This document shows positions 54,142 to 63,619 of a DNA stretch of 64,000 nt, piece by piece. The notes below the pieces were generated by a model. That model ran no database searches. It was not told where the DNA came from and saw only the letters and a program-made list of their open reading frames with translations. The stretch covers positions 310,001-374,000 of the forward strand of contig NZ_RBZU01000003.1 of assembly GCF_003628125.1 (NCBI RefSeq), read 5' to 3'. Source of the stretch: Pararobbsia silviterrae. GTDB lineage: Bacteria; Pseudomonadota; Gammaproteobacteria; Burkholderiales; Burkholderiaceae. Positions within the stretch are counted from its first letter, which is position 1. The number at the start of each line of letters is the position of its first letter. The translations under genes were made by a program, and so were the position numbers.

Positions 54142-55695
54142 ATGACCCCGCTCGAAAAAACCTCGCAGGACGGCTTCGCCGACGCGCACGCCACGGCACA
54201 CGCCAATACGCACGTCGATACGCACGTCGATACGCCCGTCGCCGCACACATCGATATGCACGTCGCTACGCACGTCGCCGACCCCAGGCGATGGATCGCC
54301 CTTGCGGTTCTGCTCACGGGCGCCTTTCTGCCGATTCTCGATTTCAACGTGGTCAATCTCGCCTTGCCGGCAATCGGACGCAGTCTCGACGCCACGCCGG
54401 GCGAGATCGAATTCATCATCTCGGCCTATGCGGCCACCTATGCCGTGTTCCTGATCACGGGCGGGCGCCTGGGCGATCTATTCGGCCGCAAACGGATGTT
54501 CGTCACGGGCGTCGCGGGTTTTACGCTCGCGTCGGTTCTCTGCGGCCTGGCGCCGTCCGCGCGGGCGCTGATCGCCGCGCGCATCCTCCAGGGACTGACG
54601 GCAACGATCATGGCGCCGCAGGTGCTCGCATCGATCCGCGTGCTGTTCCCGCCCGCCGAACACACGCGCGCGTTCGCGCTCTACGGCGCGACGTTCGGCC
54701 TGGCCAATATCTGCGGGCAGGTGCTCGGCGGCGCGCTCGTCTCGCTCCGCCCATGGGGCCTGAGCTGGCAAGCGATCTTTCTCGTCAACGTGCCGATCGG
54801 CCTCGTCGCGTTCGCCGGCGGCCTCGCATTCTTGCGCGACTCGCGCGCGGATCACGCGCAGCGTCTCGACGTCGGCGGCGTGGCGCTGCTCTCGTGCACG
54901 CTGGGCCTGCTCGTCTATCCGCTCGTCGAAGGCAGGGAGACCGGCTGGCCGGCATGGCTCGTCGCGATGCTCGTGGCCGCGCCGGGCGCGTTCGCGCTGT
55001 TCGTCCGATTCGAACGCCGTCTCGCGGCGCGCGGCGGTTCGCCGCTCGTCGATCTCGCGCTGTTCGGCGAACCCGGCTTCGCGGTCGGCGTCGCCATGGC
55101 GTTCGCGCTCTACACGCTGTCGTCGTTCTATCTGACGTTCTCGGTCTATCTGCAGGGTGGCCTGCATCTGACGCCGCTCGACGCCGGTCTGGCGACCTTG
55201 CCCTACGCCGTCGGCTATTTCATTGCGTCGCTCGCGTCCGCGAAGGTCATGGATCGGCTCGGCACGCGCGCGCTGACACTGGGCTTCGCGCTTCAGGTCG
55301 TCGGCTTCGGCTTGGCCGCCCTCGCCGTCTCGCACCTCGTCGCGGTCCATCTCCAGATCGGCCTCGCCCTCGCCGGACTCGGATTCGGCACCGTCATGCC
55401 GTCCGTCATCAAGGCGATCGTCGGCGGCATCGCGCCGAAGCATGCCGGACTGGCCTCGGGAATCGTGATTTCCACGTTTCAAATCGCGTCGGCGCTCGGC
55501 GTCGCCGTGGTGGGCACCGTGTTCTATAGCGAACTCGGTGAAAGTCGCGACGCGGCCGCATTCGGCCACGCGTTCAGTGTCGCGCTCGCCTGCAACGTCG
55601 GACTGCTCGCCGTGGGCGGCGCGCTCTCGCTGTGCTTGCCCGGACCGAGGGCGAATATCACCGACGCGGCGCGTGCGCGCGCCGGACACCGCTAA
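54142..55695 (+). CDS. DHA2-family (14-TMS) MFS efflux transporter with His-rich N-terminus
   Basis: A 517-aa inner-membrane drug:proton antiporter. PILDFNVVNLALPAIGRSL and the loop GGRLGDLFGRKRMFV are typical of DHA2 exporters. AAGGAC lies 7 nt before ATG 54142. The first 45 residues are unusual: eight histidines spaced every four residues (for example HANTHVDTHVDTPVAAHIDM), encoded by near-repeat DNA. The extension is cytoplasmic and might bind a metal (speculative). Divergent LysR gene is the probable regulator. Substrate unknown. Confidence 0.93.
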   Translation: MTPLEKTSQDGFADAHATAHANTHVDTHVDTPVAAHIDMHVATHVADPRRWIALAVLLTGAFLPILDFNVVNLALPAIGRSLDATPGEIEFIISAYAATYAVFLITGGRLGDLFGRKRMFVTGVAGFTLASVLCGLAPSARALIAARILQGLTATIMAPQVLASIRVLFPPAEHTRAFALYGATFGLANICGQVLGGALVSLRPWGLSWQAIFLVNVPIGLVAFAGGLAFLRDSRADHAQRLDVGGVALLSCTLGLLVYPLVEGRETGWPAWLVAMLVAAPGAFALFVRFERRLAARGGSPLVDLALFGEPGFAVGVAMAFALYTLSSFYLTFSVYLQGGLHLTPLDAGLATLPYAVGYFIASLASAKVMDRLGTRALTLGFALQVVGFGLAALAVSHLVAVHLQIGLALAGLGFGTVMPSVIKAIVGGIAPKHAGLASGIVISTFQIASALGVAVVGTVFYSELGESRDAAAFGHAFSVALACNVGLLAVGGALSLCLPGPRANITDAARARAGHR

Positions 55696-55810
55696 ACCAT
55701 CATTTAGCCATCATTTAGCGATCACTCAGCCGCCACTCAGTCACGGCTAAACCGCGGCCGAAGCGCCACGCAACCGCCGATGCGCGAACCGGAGTGGCGT
55801 CCATGACCGC

Positions 55811-56080
55811 CTAACCCGCCTGCGTCTTGTTCAGACCGTAATATCCGCCGATCTCGGTCGTCAGCAGCTCGCTCGCGGCCTCGGGCGAGACCTCCCACGA
55901 TTCGGTCGAGGCGCGGTGGATCAGCGTGCCGATCCAGCCGGCGACCTTCGGACCGATCGTCCGATGCCGTTCAACGTGCGACGCGTCGTCGTTCATCGCG
56001 CGTCGGAGCTCGATCAGTTCCTGTTCGGTCACGCCGACACTCTTCAGCGTATCGACCAAGGTTGCGAAGTCGTGCGTCAT
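55811..56080 (-). CDS. Hypothetical protein (89 aa)
   Basis: ATG 56080 (MTHDFATLVDTLKSVGVTEQ) has GAGGCAGG upstream. It is a small soluble helical protein with VAGWIGTLIHRASTESWEVS in the second half. The C-terminus ends LLTTEIGGYYGLNKTQAG. No family recognised. Convergent with the DHA2 transporter; 11-bp CATCATTTAG-type repeats lie between them. Confidence 0.7.
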   Translation of the reverse strand: MTHDFATLVDTLKSVGVTEQELIELRRAMNDDASHVERHRTIGPKVAGWIGTLIHRASTESWEVSPEAASELLTTEIGGYYGLNKTQAG

Positions 56081-56366
56081 ACCTGCCTCGTGCGCTAGCC
56101 GTCTTTTTTTGATCATACGGCACGAAAATCGCCGCTGCATGCGGCATTCGCAGCGTCGCACCCGCACAACTGGCTTTTCTCCGCCCCCATCGGCCCGAAT
56201 CAGCCGCCCTTTTCCCCGTCTATTCAACGCCTAGAATCCGTCGCCGATCGCCGATACTGGTGATATCGGATAGTGGGTCCGTGCTGCGCGATGGCGTTCC
56301 GGCCCGCGCGCGCGCCCGTTCCGTGCACCCGATGCTCGTCATTCGTACCCTCAAACGGTCCGCCGC

Positions 56367-56996
56367 ATGAAATCGCAACCGACGTCCCTTTATCGCCACG
56401 CCCTGCGCGGCGTCCCCGCCCGCCTCGTCGCGGCGCTCGCCCTCACGCTCGCGCTGCCCGCGGGCGCGGTGTTCGCGTCATGGGTCACGATCGCGCAGAT
56501 TCCCCGACTCAACGTCCGCGTGAGCATGCAGTCCGAGGGTCACGTGCCCCGGCCCGTGCACAAGAACCTCGTCGAGTCGTTCTTCGAAAGCCCGCCGCCG
56601 CCGGCCTCGGCCTGGTTCCTGTTCTCGTACCCAACGCCCGTCGCGACGGCCGAATCGTTCACGTTCCGCTCGTACAAGGAACACGTCGTGGCGGACTGCG
56701 ATCACGGCACGATCGGCATGGATCAGTTCATCGCATTCGGCGGCGCCGAGGGCGACGGCGACGGCGTATCGAGCTGGACCGCGCCCGACGCGCCGCTCGA
56801 CCTGCGCCCCGTGATGCCCGGCACGGTCGGCTCGATCATGTTCGACGCGATCTGCAACGGCATGCCGCCGTTCCCCTACAAGGACGTGCTGCTCCAGGCC
56901 GGGGCCGCCCCGGCACCCGCGGCCACGGCACCCGAAGCCGCTTCGGCGTCGGCCGTCCCGTCGGGACCGTCGCATCCGGCCACGCAGCTCCAGTAA
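56367..56996 (+). CDS. Hypothetical exported protein (209 aa)
   Basis: An N-terminal basic region and hydrophobic stretch (LVAALALTLALPAGAVFA) form a signal peptide or anchor. The mature part is beta-like with two cysteines (VVADCDHGT and FDAICNG) positioned to form a disulfide, similar to surface-adhesin-E-like proteins. The C-terminus is Ala/Pro-rich. No ribosome site is obvious. Function unknown. Confidence 0.72.
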   Translation: MKSQPTSLYRHALRGVPARLVAALALTLALPAGAVFASWVTIAQIPRLNVRVSMQSEGHVPRPVHKNLVESFFESPPPPASAWFLFSYPTPVATAESFTFRSYKEHVVADCDHGTIGMDQFIAFGGAEGDGDGVSSWTAPDAPLDLRPVMPGTVGSIMFDAICNGMPPFPYKDVLLQAGAAPAPAATAPEAASASAVPSGPSHPATQLQ

Positions 56997-57239
56997 CATC
57001 CCAGCGACAATGCGGCAGCGCGGACGACGCGCCTGCCGCGCAAGGCGATTCGACGGCGACCGCCGTCGATTGCCGAACGGTCGTTGGTCGTTGGTCGAAT
57101 CGTCGTTGGGGGCCCGCAGGCTCGGCGTCTTTCGAAGGCCATGACCGGCCGGCGTAGCGCAAACACCGATGCCGACGACACGGCATCGGGCGGCTGCATT
57201 GACTATGATCGAAGCACGGTCCCATCCCGGATGCTCACG

Positions 57240-57755
57240 ATGGACATGGCCCGCCGCATCGTCCCGTCTTGCCCGATCGCGATCGCCCTCGCGGCGCTCG
57301 CGGTGATCGCGTCGTGCCTCGGCGGATGCACCGAGCCCCCGGCGGCCAAGACGTTTATTCAATCGCTCTATCTCGGCCCCGAAAAAGCCAAGCAGATCCG
57401 CGCGGACGACTACAAGACCCAAGTCGCACAGCACATCGAAACGGTCAATGCCGACGAGATCACGCCCGGGCGGCCCCAGGCGATGCTCCGCTCGGTCGTC
57501 GTCGTGACGTTCGTCGTCGATCGAAACGGCAAGATCCTGCGTTCGTCGGTCTTCCGCACGAACGGCGACGACGCCGCCGAACACGAGGCGATCACGACGC
57601 TGCGCCGCTCGGCGCCGCTGCCGCCTCCGCCGTCCACGGTGCTCAACGCGGCGGGGCAGGTCGAACTCATGGAAGGATGGCTGTTCAACACGGACGGCCA
57701 TTTCCAGCTCCAGTCGCTCGCCGCGCCACAGCAGGACGGCGGCGACTCGAACTAG
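57240..57755 (+). CDS. TonB C-terminal-domain-like lipoprotein
   Basis: A 171-aa protein with signal peptide and lipobox (VIASCLGGC), then a TonB_C-type domain (RSVVVVTFVVDRNGKILRSS then HEAITTLRRSAPLPPPP). Free-standing TonB_C lipoproteins of this sort are common in this order and are not classical TonB proteins, since they lack the N-terminal inner-membrane helix and Pro-rich rod. Start 57240 or 57231. Role unknown. Confidence 0.75.
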   Translation: MDMARRIVPSCPIAIALAALAVIASCLGGCTEPPAAKTFIQSLYLGPEKAKQIRADDYKTQVAQHIETVNADEITPGRPQAMLRSVVVVTFVVDRNGKILRSSVFRTNGDDAAEHEAITTLRRSAPLPPPPSTVLNAAGQVELMEGWLFNTDGHFQLQSLAAPQQDGGDSN

Positions 57756-57768
57756 CGGCGCGCCTCGC

Positions 57769-57800
57769 CACGAAGACACGAAGACACGAAGACACAAGGA
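57769..57800. repeat. Octanucleotide tandem repeat CACGAAGA x3-4
   Basis: Three perfect copies plus a diverged fourth (CACAAGGA), 14 bp after the TonB_C gene. It is the third octamer array in 10 kb. Confidence 0.8.
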
Positions 57801-57847
57801 CGCGGCCGCCCGACGCGGCGCACGCAAACCGACGTTTGAACGCGCGC

Positions 57848-59152
57848 TCAGACCGGCGCTTCGTGGGTCCCGAACAGATCGTCGGTATCCGAATCGAACC
57901 AATCGAACAGATCGGTCTGTTCCTCGATCTCGGCCGTCGCGATAAAGCCCCGGATCGGCCCTTCATCGTTCGGCAGCACGATCGTGTTGCGGCCGACATG
58001 CTTCGCGCGGAGCACGCGTTCGTCGGCGTCGCGCAGCAGCAAATCGGCGTCTTCGAGCCGGCCGAATGCGAGACCGATGGAGATCGTGATCGACACCGCA
58101 TCGTCGCCGGCCTCGAACGCTTCGCCGCCGATCGCATGCCTGAGCCGCTTGGCCGCGGCATGGACGTCGTCGATCTCGCGGCACGGCACGACGACGACGA
58201 ACTCCTCGCCGCCGAAGCGGCACACGAAGTCGCCGGGGCGCACGGTCGCGAGCAAACGCAGCGCGATCTTCTGCAACACCTGATCGCCGATCAGATGACC
58301 GAAGCGATCGTTGATCTTCTTGAAGTGATCGACGTCGACGACGAGCACGCCGACGGTCCGATGATGCGTCTGCGCGAGCCGGTCGAGCCGCTGTTCGAGA
58401 CCGCGGCGATTGATCAGATTGGTCAACGGATCGCGCTCGGCCTGATCGGCGAACGCGCGCGCCTGTTCGAGATAACGGTCGCGAATCGCGCACGTCGCGG
58501 CCGCCACGAACACAAACGTCAGCAACGTACCCGTCACGGCCTCGAACACGGCCGCCGAGCCCGGTTGCGTGAGCATCGTCAGCCATCTCGGAGAACGCTC
58601 GAACACGTCGAGCATCACGCGCAACGCATGACAGACCGAGCCGCCCGCCGGCAGCAGCGAGGCCACCGCCGCGACACCCGGCAACGCGGGATGCCGCTCG
58701 CTGACGCGCCGGAAGAATCGCGCCTGCCACGCGCACAGACTCAGCACGACGACACGCCATGCATCGACGACGAGATCGCGCGCGGCGTGATCGCCGATCC
58801 GCGCGAAGAACAGATAGATCGCGACGACGATGAGCGTCGCCATCGGCAGCGGCACGACGGACTCGCTGCGACGCTGGAGTTCGTGCTGTGCGCGATAGAG
58901 GAAACAGGGGGCGACGATCAGCGCGAGGCCGCCGACGACCGCCAGCGCCGATTGCCACGCATCGGCGCCCGGGTGCACCGTCACGCGAATCATCGCGCCG
59001 GCAAGGGACAACAACGCACTGATCAGAAACGGCTTGAGCCCCGGCAACGCACCGTTCGCCCATCGGTATAGCAAGACGATCAAGACCTGCAAACCCAGCA
59101 CGATCGCCAGCCAGACCGCCGCATTTGCACCGCCGACGGGATCCCAGTTCAT
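57848..59152 (-). CDS. Membrane-bound diguanylate cyclase (GGDEF)
   Basis: Makes c-di-GMP. The 434-aa protein has about six hydrophobic segments (residues 10-225), a short helix, then a GGDEF domain with active-site GGEEF at 314-318 and substrate/metal residues DVDHFKKINDRFGH. The RxxD I-site (RPGD, 305-308) is present, so product inhibition is expected. The acidic C-terminal tail has no known domain. It is complete and monocistronic, convergent with the TonB_C gene. Confidence 0.95.
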   Translation of the reverse strand: MNWDPVGGANAAVWLAIVLGLQVLIVLLYRWANGALPGLKPFLISALLSLAGAMIRVTVHPGADAWQSALAVVGGLALIVAPCFLYRAQHELQRRSESVVPLPMATLIVVAIYLFFARIGDHAARDLVVDAWRVVVLSLCAWQARFFRRVSERHPALPGVAAVASLLPAGGSVCHALRVMLDVFERSPRWLTMLTQPGSAAVFEAVTGTLLTFVFVAAATCAIRDRYLEQARAFADQAERDPLTNLINRRGLEQRLDRLAQTHHRTVGVLVVDVDHFKKINDRFGHLIGDQVLQKIALRLLATVRPGDFVCRFGGEEFVVVVPCREIDDVHAAAKRLRHAIGGEAFEAGDDAVSITISIGLAFGRLEDADLLLRDADERVLRAKHVGRNTIVLPNDEGPIRGFIATAEIEEQTDLFDWFDSDTDDLFGTHEAPV

Positions 59153-59393
59153 CTGGTTTATTGTCTTATGAATGGTCGTGGCGGGAATCTAACATAATTA
59201 CATGACTTGTAAATAAACCGCGAATTGTCGTCCCCGCCCTAGCGCTTGAACCGAGGGAAAATCCTTAGGACACACGGGTTTGCCTATATTTTTGATCGGC
59301 ATTTTGTCCCTCTATACTTGAGACACGAACAGGATCAGGCAAGCGCCGTTCGAACGGCGCATACGCATAACGTGCTTTCGAGAGGGCACCGAC

Positions 59394-59585
59394 ATGATGC
59401 TTCCCCACCTGACCAATGCCGATATCGTGACGATGATCGCGCTCGCTTTGCTCGGCACGCTTATCGTCGCATTACGCTCTCAGCATTTGACGATCTTCGG
59501 CGTATGCGTGCGTGCGCTGCTCGTCGATATCGGCGCCGTGCTGATCGTGCTCGCCGCATTATTCCTGCCGGAACTGGTGCTCTGA
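59394..59585 (+). CDS. Small membrane protein (63 aa)
   Basis: ATG 59394 follows GAGAGG with 9-nt spacing. Two hydrophobic helices (IVTMIALALLGTLIVAL and ALLVDIGAVLIVLAALFL) predict a two-pass inner-membrane protein. It sits 69 nt upstream of the ClC channel gene on the same strand and may be co-transcribed with it. No known family. Confidence 0.7.
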   Translation: MMLPHLTNADIVTMIALALLGTLIVALRSQHLTIFGVCVRALLVDIGAVLIVLAALFLPELVL

Positions 59586-59654
59586 AACGGGGGCTCTGAA
59601 GAAAGCGTTTAAGGTCGCGCTCTATAATCGGGCTTTGCCAAGACGCATAGACCG

Positions 59655-61043
59655 ATGTTCGAGCGCATTCAGTATTTCCAGGGACGCACCTATCGCCACG
59701 CACGCAGGCTGACGCGCAAATACGGCGTGTTCTGGGTCGGCGCGATCGTCGTCGGCCTCGTCGCCGTGCTTTATGCACGCCTCATCGATTTCGGCTTCGA
59801 TCTGTTCCTGCGCGTCGCACACACGCACTTCTGGCTTCCGCTGCTCATCACGCCCGCGGCATGCGCGGCCTCGGTCTGGCTCACGCGACGCTTCTTCAAC
59901 GGCGCCGAAGGCAGCGGCATCCCGCAAGTCATCGCGACGCTGCAAGTCGGCGGCCGGACGATGGGAGAACGCCTGCTCTCGCTCTGGATCGCGGCCGGCA
60001 AGATCGCGATCTCGTTCATCGCGATCCTCGGCGGCATGACGATCGGCCGTGAAGGACCGACGGTTCAGGTCGGCGCGGCGATCATGTTCAATCTGCGCCG
60101 GCTCTATCCGCGCGCGAATCCGCTCATCGATCGGCAACTCGCGCTCGCGGGCGCGGCCGCGGGGCTGTCGGCCGCGTTCAATACGCCGCTCGCGGGCATC
60201 GTCTTCGCGATCGAGGAACTGAGCCGCAGCTTCGAGGCGCGCGCAAGCGGCGTGGTCATCACGGCCGTCGTCTTCGCGGGCATCGTCGCGCTCGGTATCA
60301 ACGGCAATTACACGTACTTCGGCACGCTGAACGTCGCGGGTCCGTTCCCGCGCACGATGGCCGTCGCGGTCGTCGTCACCGCCATCGTGACGGGGATCGC
60401 GGGCGGGTTGTTCTGCTGGCTGCTGCTCAACACGCGGCGCTGGATACCCGAGCCGCTTCAGCGCATGCGCGCCGACCAGCCCGTGCGCTTCGCGGCGCTC
60501 TGCGGTCTGATCGTCGCGATCGTGGGCATCGTCGCGGGCGGTGCGACGTTCGGCAGCGGGTATACGGAAGCGCGCGACCTGCTCGACGGCGGCCACGCGT
60601 TGTCGATGTTCTATCCGGTCCTCAAGTTCGCCTCGATGATCGGCTCGTATCTGCCCGGCATCCCGGGCGGCATCTTCGCGCCGTCGCTGTCGATCGGCGC
60701 GGGCATCGGCAACGTGCTGCACACACTGTTCAGCTCGATGTCGTTGCCGATGCTCGTGGGTCTCGCGATGGTCGGCTATCTCGCCGGCGTCACGCAGTCG
60801 CCGATCACCGCGTTCGTGATCGTCATGGAAATGATCAACGGTCACGCACTCGTGATTTCGCTGATGGCGACCGCGTTGATCTCGAGCCGGATCTCCCGGT
60901 TCTTCGCGCCGCCGCTCTACGAAGCGCTGTCCGAACGCTATGCGGCATCGGCCCACGTCCGCCCCGAGCCCGCACCCGCGCCGGAGCCCGAACCGGAATC
61001 CGATCCGCATGCAAGCACGGCGCCCGAACAGCCTCCGCATTGA
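59655..61043 (+). CDS. ClC-family chloride channel/transporter
   Basis: A 462-aa membrane protein. The ClC selectivity motifs are present in order: GSGIPQV, GREGPTVQ, and GIPGGIFAPSLS. The Glu of GREGP is the gating glutamate. It probably exchanges chloride for protons, as ClcA does, or acts as a channel; the residue that distinguishes exchanger from channel was not settled by eye. The C-terminal tail is Pro/Glu-rich. Confidence 0.94.
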   Translation: MFERIQYFQGRTYRHARRLTRKYGVFWVGAIVVGLVAVLYARLIDFGFDLFLRVAHTHFWLPLLITPAACAASVWLTRRFFNGAEGSGIPQVIATLQVGGRTMGERLLSLWIAAGKIAISFIAILGGMTIGREGPTVQVGAAIMFNLRRLYPRANPLIDRQLALAGAAAGLSAAFNTPLAGIVFAIEELSRSFEARASGVVITAVVFAGIVALGINGNYTYFGTLNVAGPFPRTMAVAVVVTAIVTGIAGGLFCWLLLNTRRWIPEPLQRMRADQPVRFAALCGLIVAIVGIVAGGATFGSGYTEARDLLDGGHALSMFYPVLKFASMIGSYLPGIPGGIFAPSLSIGAGIGNVLHTLFSSMSLPMLVGLAMVGYLAGVTQSPITAFVIVMEMINGHALVISLMATALISSRISRFFAPPLYEALSERYAASAHVRPEPAPAPEPEPESDPHASTAPEQPPH

Positions 61044-61058
61044 GGCGCGGCATCACGC

Positions 61059-61181
61059 TCACCGATAGTAGTAGCCGGGACCGGGGCGATAGTAATACCC
61101 GCCGCCGGCCGGCACGACGATGCATCCGCTGAGCAGCGAGGCGAGGACCACGGCAGCCGTCAGCACGATGAGCTTTTTCAT
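61059..61181 (-). CDS. Small lipoprotein (40 aa)
   Basis: ATG 61181 has GTGGAG 8 nt upstream. MKKLIVLTAAVVLASLLSGC is a textbook lipoprotein signal (lipobox LSGC). The mature part is about 21 residues of Gly/Tyr/Pro/Arg (GYYYRPGPGYYYR), a repetitive tyrosine motif seen in small Burkholderia lipoproteins. Too short to assign function. Follows minE on the same strand at 212 nt. Confidence 0.75.
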   Translation of the reverse strand: MKKLIVLTAAVVLASLLSGCIVVPAGGGYYYRPGPGYYYR

Positions 61182-61393
61182 GAGCGTTCTCCACTTGGAC
61201 TTGAATCCGTCTTCGACGGGGGTGTCCATTTAATGTGTGAACGCTCGCGGCGGCCGACAGCCCGACTATTACGCGGGCCCCGGCTTTGTGAGCGATTATT
61301 GCGACGCTTGGGCACACAATCCGAAAAATCGTGTGCAAACAATCGCTCGCCGGTCTCGATCGCCGTGATCGGACTAACGTTTCGTTACGAATG

Positions 61394-61645
61394 CTAGGCC
61401 TGCGGAATCTCGATCTTGACTTCGAGCACTTCGAGATTGTCCTGCCGCTCGAGCGACACGCGAATGTCATCGTTCGAGATCTTCACGTACTTCGAGATCA
61501 CCGCGACGAGCTCGCGCTGCAAGGCCGGCAGATAATCGGCGCTCGTATTGCCCGCGCGTTCGTGCGCGATGATCAATTGCAGACGCTCTTTGGCGACCGT
61601 CGCCGACTTCTTTTTCTCGCCCAGCAAAAATGAAAGTATCGACAT
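61394..61645 (-). CDS. minE: Cell division topological specificity factor MinE
   Basis: An 83-aa protein: [20 protein letters not shown] (membrane-targeting N-terminus), [12 protein letters not shown] (MinD-contact helix), and C-terminal dimerisation beta strand [18 protein letters not shown]. It stimulates MinD ATPase, driving pole-to-pole oscillation. Nine nt after minD. Confidence 0.97.
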   Translation of the reverse strand: MSILSFLLGEKKKSATVAKERLQLIIAHERAGNTSADYLPALQRELVAVISKYVKISNDDIRVSLERQDNLEVLEVKIEIPQA

Positions 61646-61654
61646 ACGCCCCCC

Positions 61655-62470
61655 TTACTTGCCGCCGAAGATGCGCGACAGCAACCCGGGCTTCTGATAG
61701 TCGGTGAAGCGCATCGGCTTTTGTTCGCCGAGGAAACGCGTCACGACGTCCTTGTACGACTCCGAGACGTCCGAGTTGTCGATATGAATCGCGGGCACAC
61801 CCTGGTTCGATGCGTGAAGCACCGATTCCGATTCGGGAATCACGCCGATCAGATCGATACGCAGGATCTCCTGGATATCGCCGAGCGAAAGCATCTCGCC
61901 TTCGACGACGCGCTTCGGGTTGTAGCGCGTGATCAGCAGGTGTTCCTTGATCGGGTCCTTGCCCTCGATCGCGCGTTTGGTCTTCGACGCGAGGATGCCG
62001 AGGATCCGGTCCGAGTCGCGCACCGACGACACTTCGGGGTTCGTCACGATCAGCGCTTCGTCGGCGAAATGCATCGCCATCAGCGCGCCCGATTCGATGC
62101 CGGCGGGCGAGTCGCAGACGATGTATTCGAAGCCCATGCCGATCAGGTCTTCGATGATCTTGCCGACGCCGTCGAGCGTCAGCGCATCCTTGTCACGCGT
62201 CTGCGACGCGGGAAGGATGTAGAGGTTCTCGCACTTCTTGTCCTTGATCAGCGCCTGGTTCAGGTTCGCTTCGCCCTGGATCACGTTGATCAGGTCGTAC
62301 ACGACCCGGCGCTCGCAGCCCATGATCAGGTCGAGATTGCGCAGGCCGACGTCGAAATCGATGACCGCGGTCTTCGCGCCGCGCAGCGCGAGGCCCGACG
62401 CAAAGCTCGCGCTCGTCGTGGTCTTGCCGACACCGCCCTTGCCCGAAGTCACCACAATGATTTTTGCCAT
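61655..62470 (-). CDS. minD: Septum-site-determining ATPase MinD
   Basis: A 271-aa ParA-type ATPase with deviant Walker A KGGVGKTT (residues 11-18, signature lysines), DFDVGLRNLDL switch I, CDSPAGIE switch II, and C-terminal amphipathic membrane helix PGLLSRIFGGK. The frame extends upstream of 62470 but is not MinD-like. It recruits MinC and MinE. Confidence 0.97.
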   Translation of the reverse strand: MAKIIVVTSGKGGVGKTTTSASFASGLALRGAKTAVIDFDVGLRNLDLIMGCERRVVYDLINVIQGEANLNQALIKDKKCENLYILPASQTRDKDALTLDGVGKIIEDLIGMGFEYIVCDSPAGIESGALMAMHFADEALIVTNPEVSSVRDSDRILGILASKTKRAIEGKDPIKEHLLITRYNPKRVVEGEMLSLGDIQEILRIDLIGVIPESESVLHASNQGVPAIHIDNSDVSESYKDVVTRFLGEQKPMRFTDYQKPGLLSRIFGGK

Positions 62471-62535
62471 TCCTGGTCCTGTTATGGATCGATGATGAGT
62501 GTGAAGTCGCGGGGACTCGAATACCCCGCCGACGG

Positions 62536-63369
62536 TCAATTCAGACGCAGTGTCTCGAACAGCAGCTTCTCCTGATCGAGCCTCACCTGCACGGGCTTGC
62601 CGAGTACGTCGGCCGGCAGTGCGTTTTCGGTGGTGCGGTAGATGCCCGCGATCGAGATCAGCTCGGGTTCGAGACACGTGCAGAAAATGCGTGCCTCATG
62701 GTTGCCGTGCACGCCGGCCAGCGCGCGCCCGCGCAACGGCGCGTAGATATGGATATTGCCCTCGGCGATCACCTCGGCCCCGTAGCTCACGAGACCCAGC
62801 ACGACGAGATCGCCCTTCGAGTAGACCTGTTGCCCCGAACGCAGCGGCTTGTCGATCACGAGCGTGGGCCGCACGATGGTCTGCGCGTCCGCGGCCGCGA
62901 TCGAAGGACTCGCGGCATCCGCGCCGACGGGCGCCGCCGCGGGCTCGCCGATCGGCAACTCGCTCTGCGCCGGGGTGGGCGTCGGAGCCGCCGCATCGGA
63001 CTCGTGCGCGCCTTTCGGGTCCTTGGCGTCCTTCGCGTCATGAAGCCCGCGCCGGTCGCGCGATTCGACGAGCGGCAGACTGCCCGCCGCGGCCCAGGCA
63101 CGCTGCGCATCGTGCGCGACGACACCGATCGGCCGCATGCGGACCTGTTCGAGCAGCGCGACGAGCGCCGCCATGTCGATGCGCTGCTCGGCCTCGAGAC
63201 GCCGCACGTCGATCGCGACGACGTCGTTCGCGAAGAATTCGGGCGTCGCCTCGAAACGGCGCGTGAGCTCCTTGCTCAACGCATCGAGATCGGTCGTCTT
63301 GACCGAAAACAGCAGCGTGTCCACCGAGCCGCTGCGCAATTCGAAATACGGCGTCTTTTTCTGCGACAT
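62536..63369 (-). CDS. minC: Septum-site-determining protein MinC
   Basis: A 277-aa FtsZ inhibitor with N-terminal FtsZ-binding domain (residues 1-105), a long Ala/Pro/Asp-rich linker (about 110-165), and C-terminal beta-helix that dimerises and binds MinD ([41 protein letters not shown]). The linker is longer than in E. coli, as usual in this order. Confidence 0.96.
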   Translation of the reverse strand: MSQKKTPYFELRSGSVDTLLFSVKTTDLDALSKELTRRFEATPEFFANDVVAIDVRRLEAEQRIDMAALVALLEQVRMRPIGVVAHDAQRAWAAAGSLPLVESRDRRGLHDAKDAKDPKGAHESDAAAPTPTPAQSELPIGEPAAAPVGADAASPSIAAADAQTIVRPTLVIDKPLRSGQQVYSKGDLVVLGLVSYGAEVIAEGNIHIYAPLRGRALAGVHGNHEARIFCTCLEPELISIAGIYRTTENALPADVLGKPVQVRLDQEKLLFETLRLN

Positions 63370-63485
63370 AAGAGGCTTGAAAAAATGTGCGGGTTATTTT
63401 ACAGGGCTCCGCTCGGAACCAAGAAAAAAAGCAAGCGAGGCGTCGCTCCAGGGGCATTCGGCATCCGTGCGCCGATGCCGCCGAT

Positions 63486-63495
63486 TGACATGTCA
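63486..63495. promoter_or_regulatory. Palindrome upstream of the chemotaxis receptor
   Basis: TGACATGTCA is a perfect 10-bp palindrome, extended by GTCAC. It is in the gap between minC and the receptor gene and could bind a regulator; no consensus matched. Confidence 0.35.
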
Positions 63496-63619
63496 TGTCA
63501 CATCTTCGACTTATCCGCACAAACCCTGATACGGCATCCGAAAGCGTGCGCCGTTATGTCAGGGGCGAGCCGGCTCGAACGGCTGCCGGCACGATCGCGC
63601 TATACGGGGAATTGAAAGC

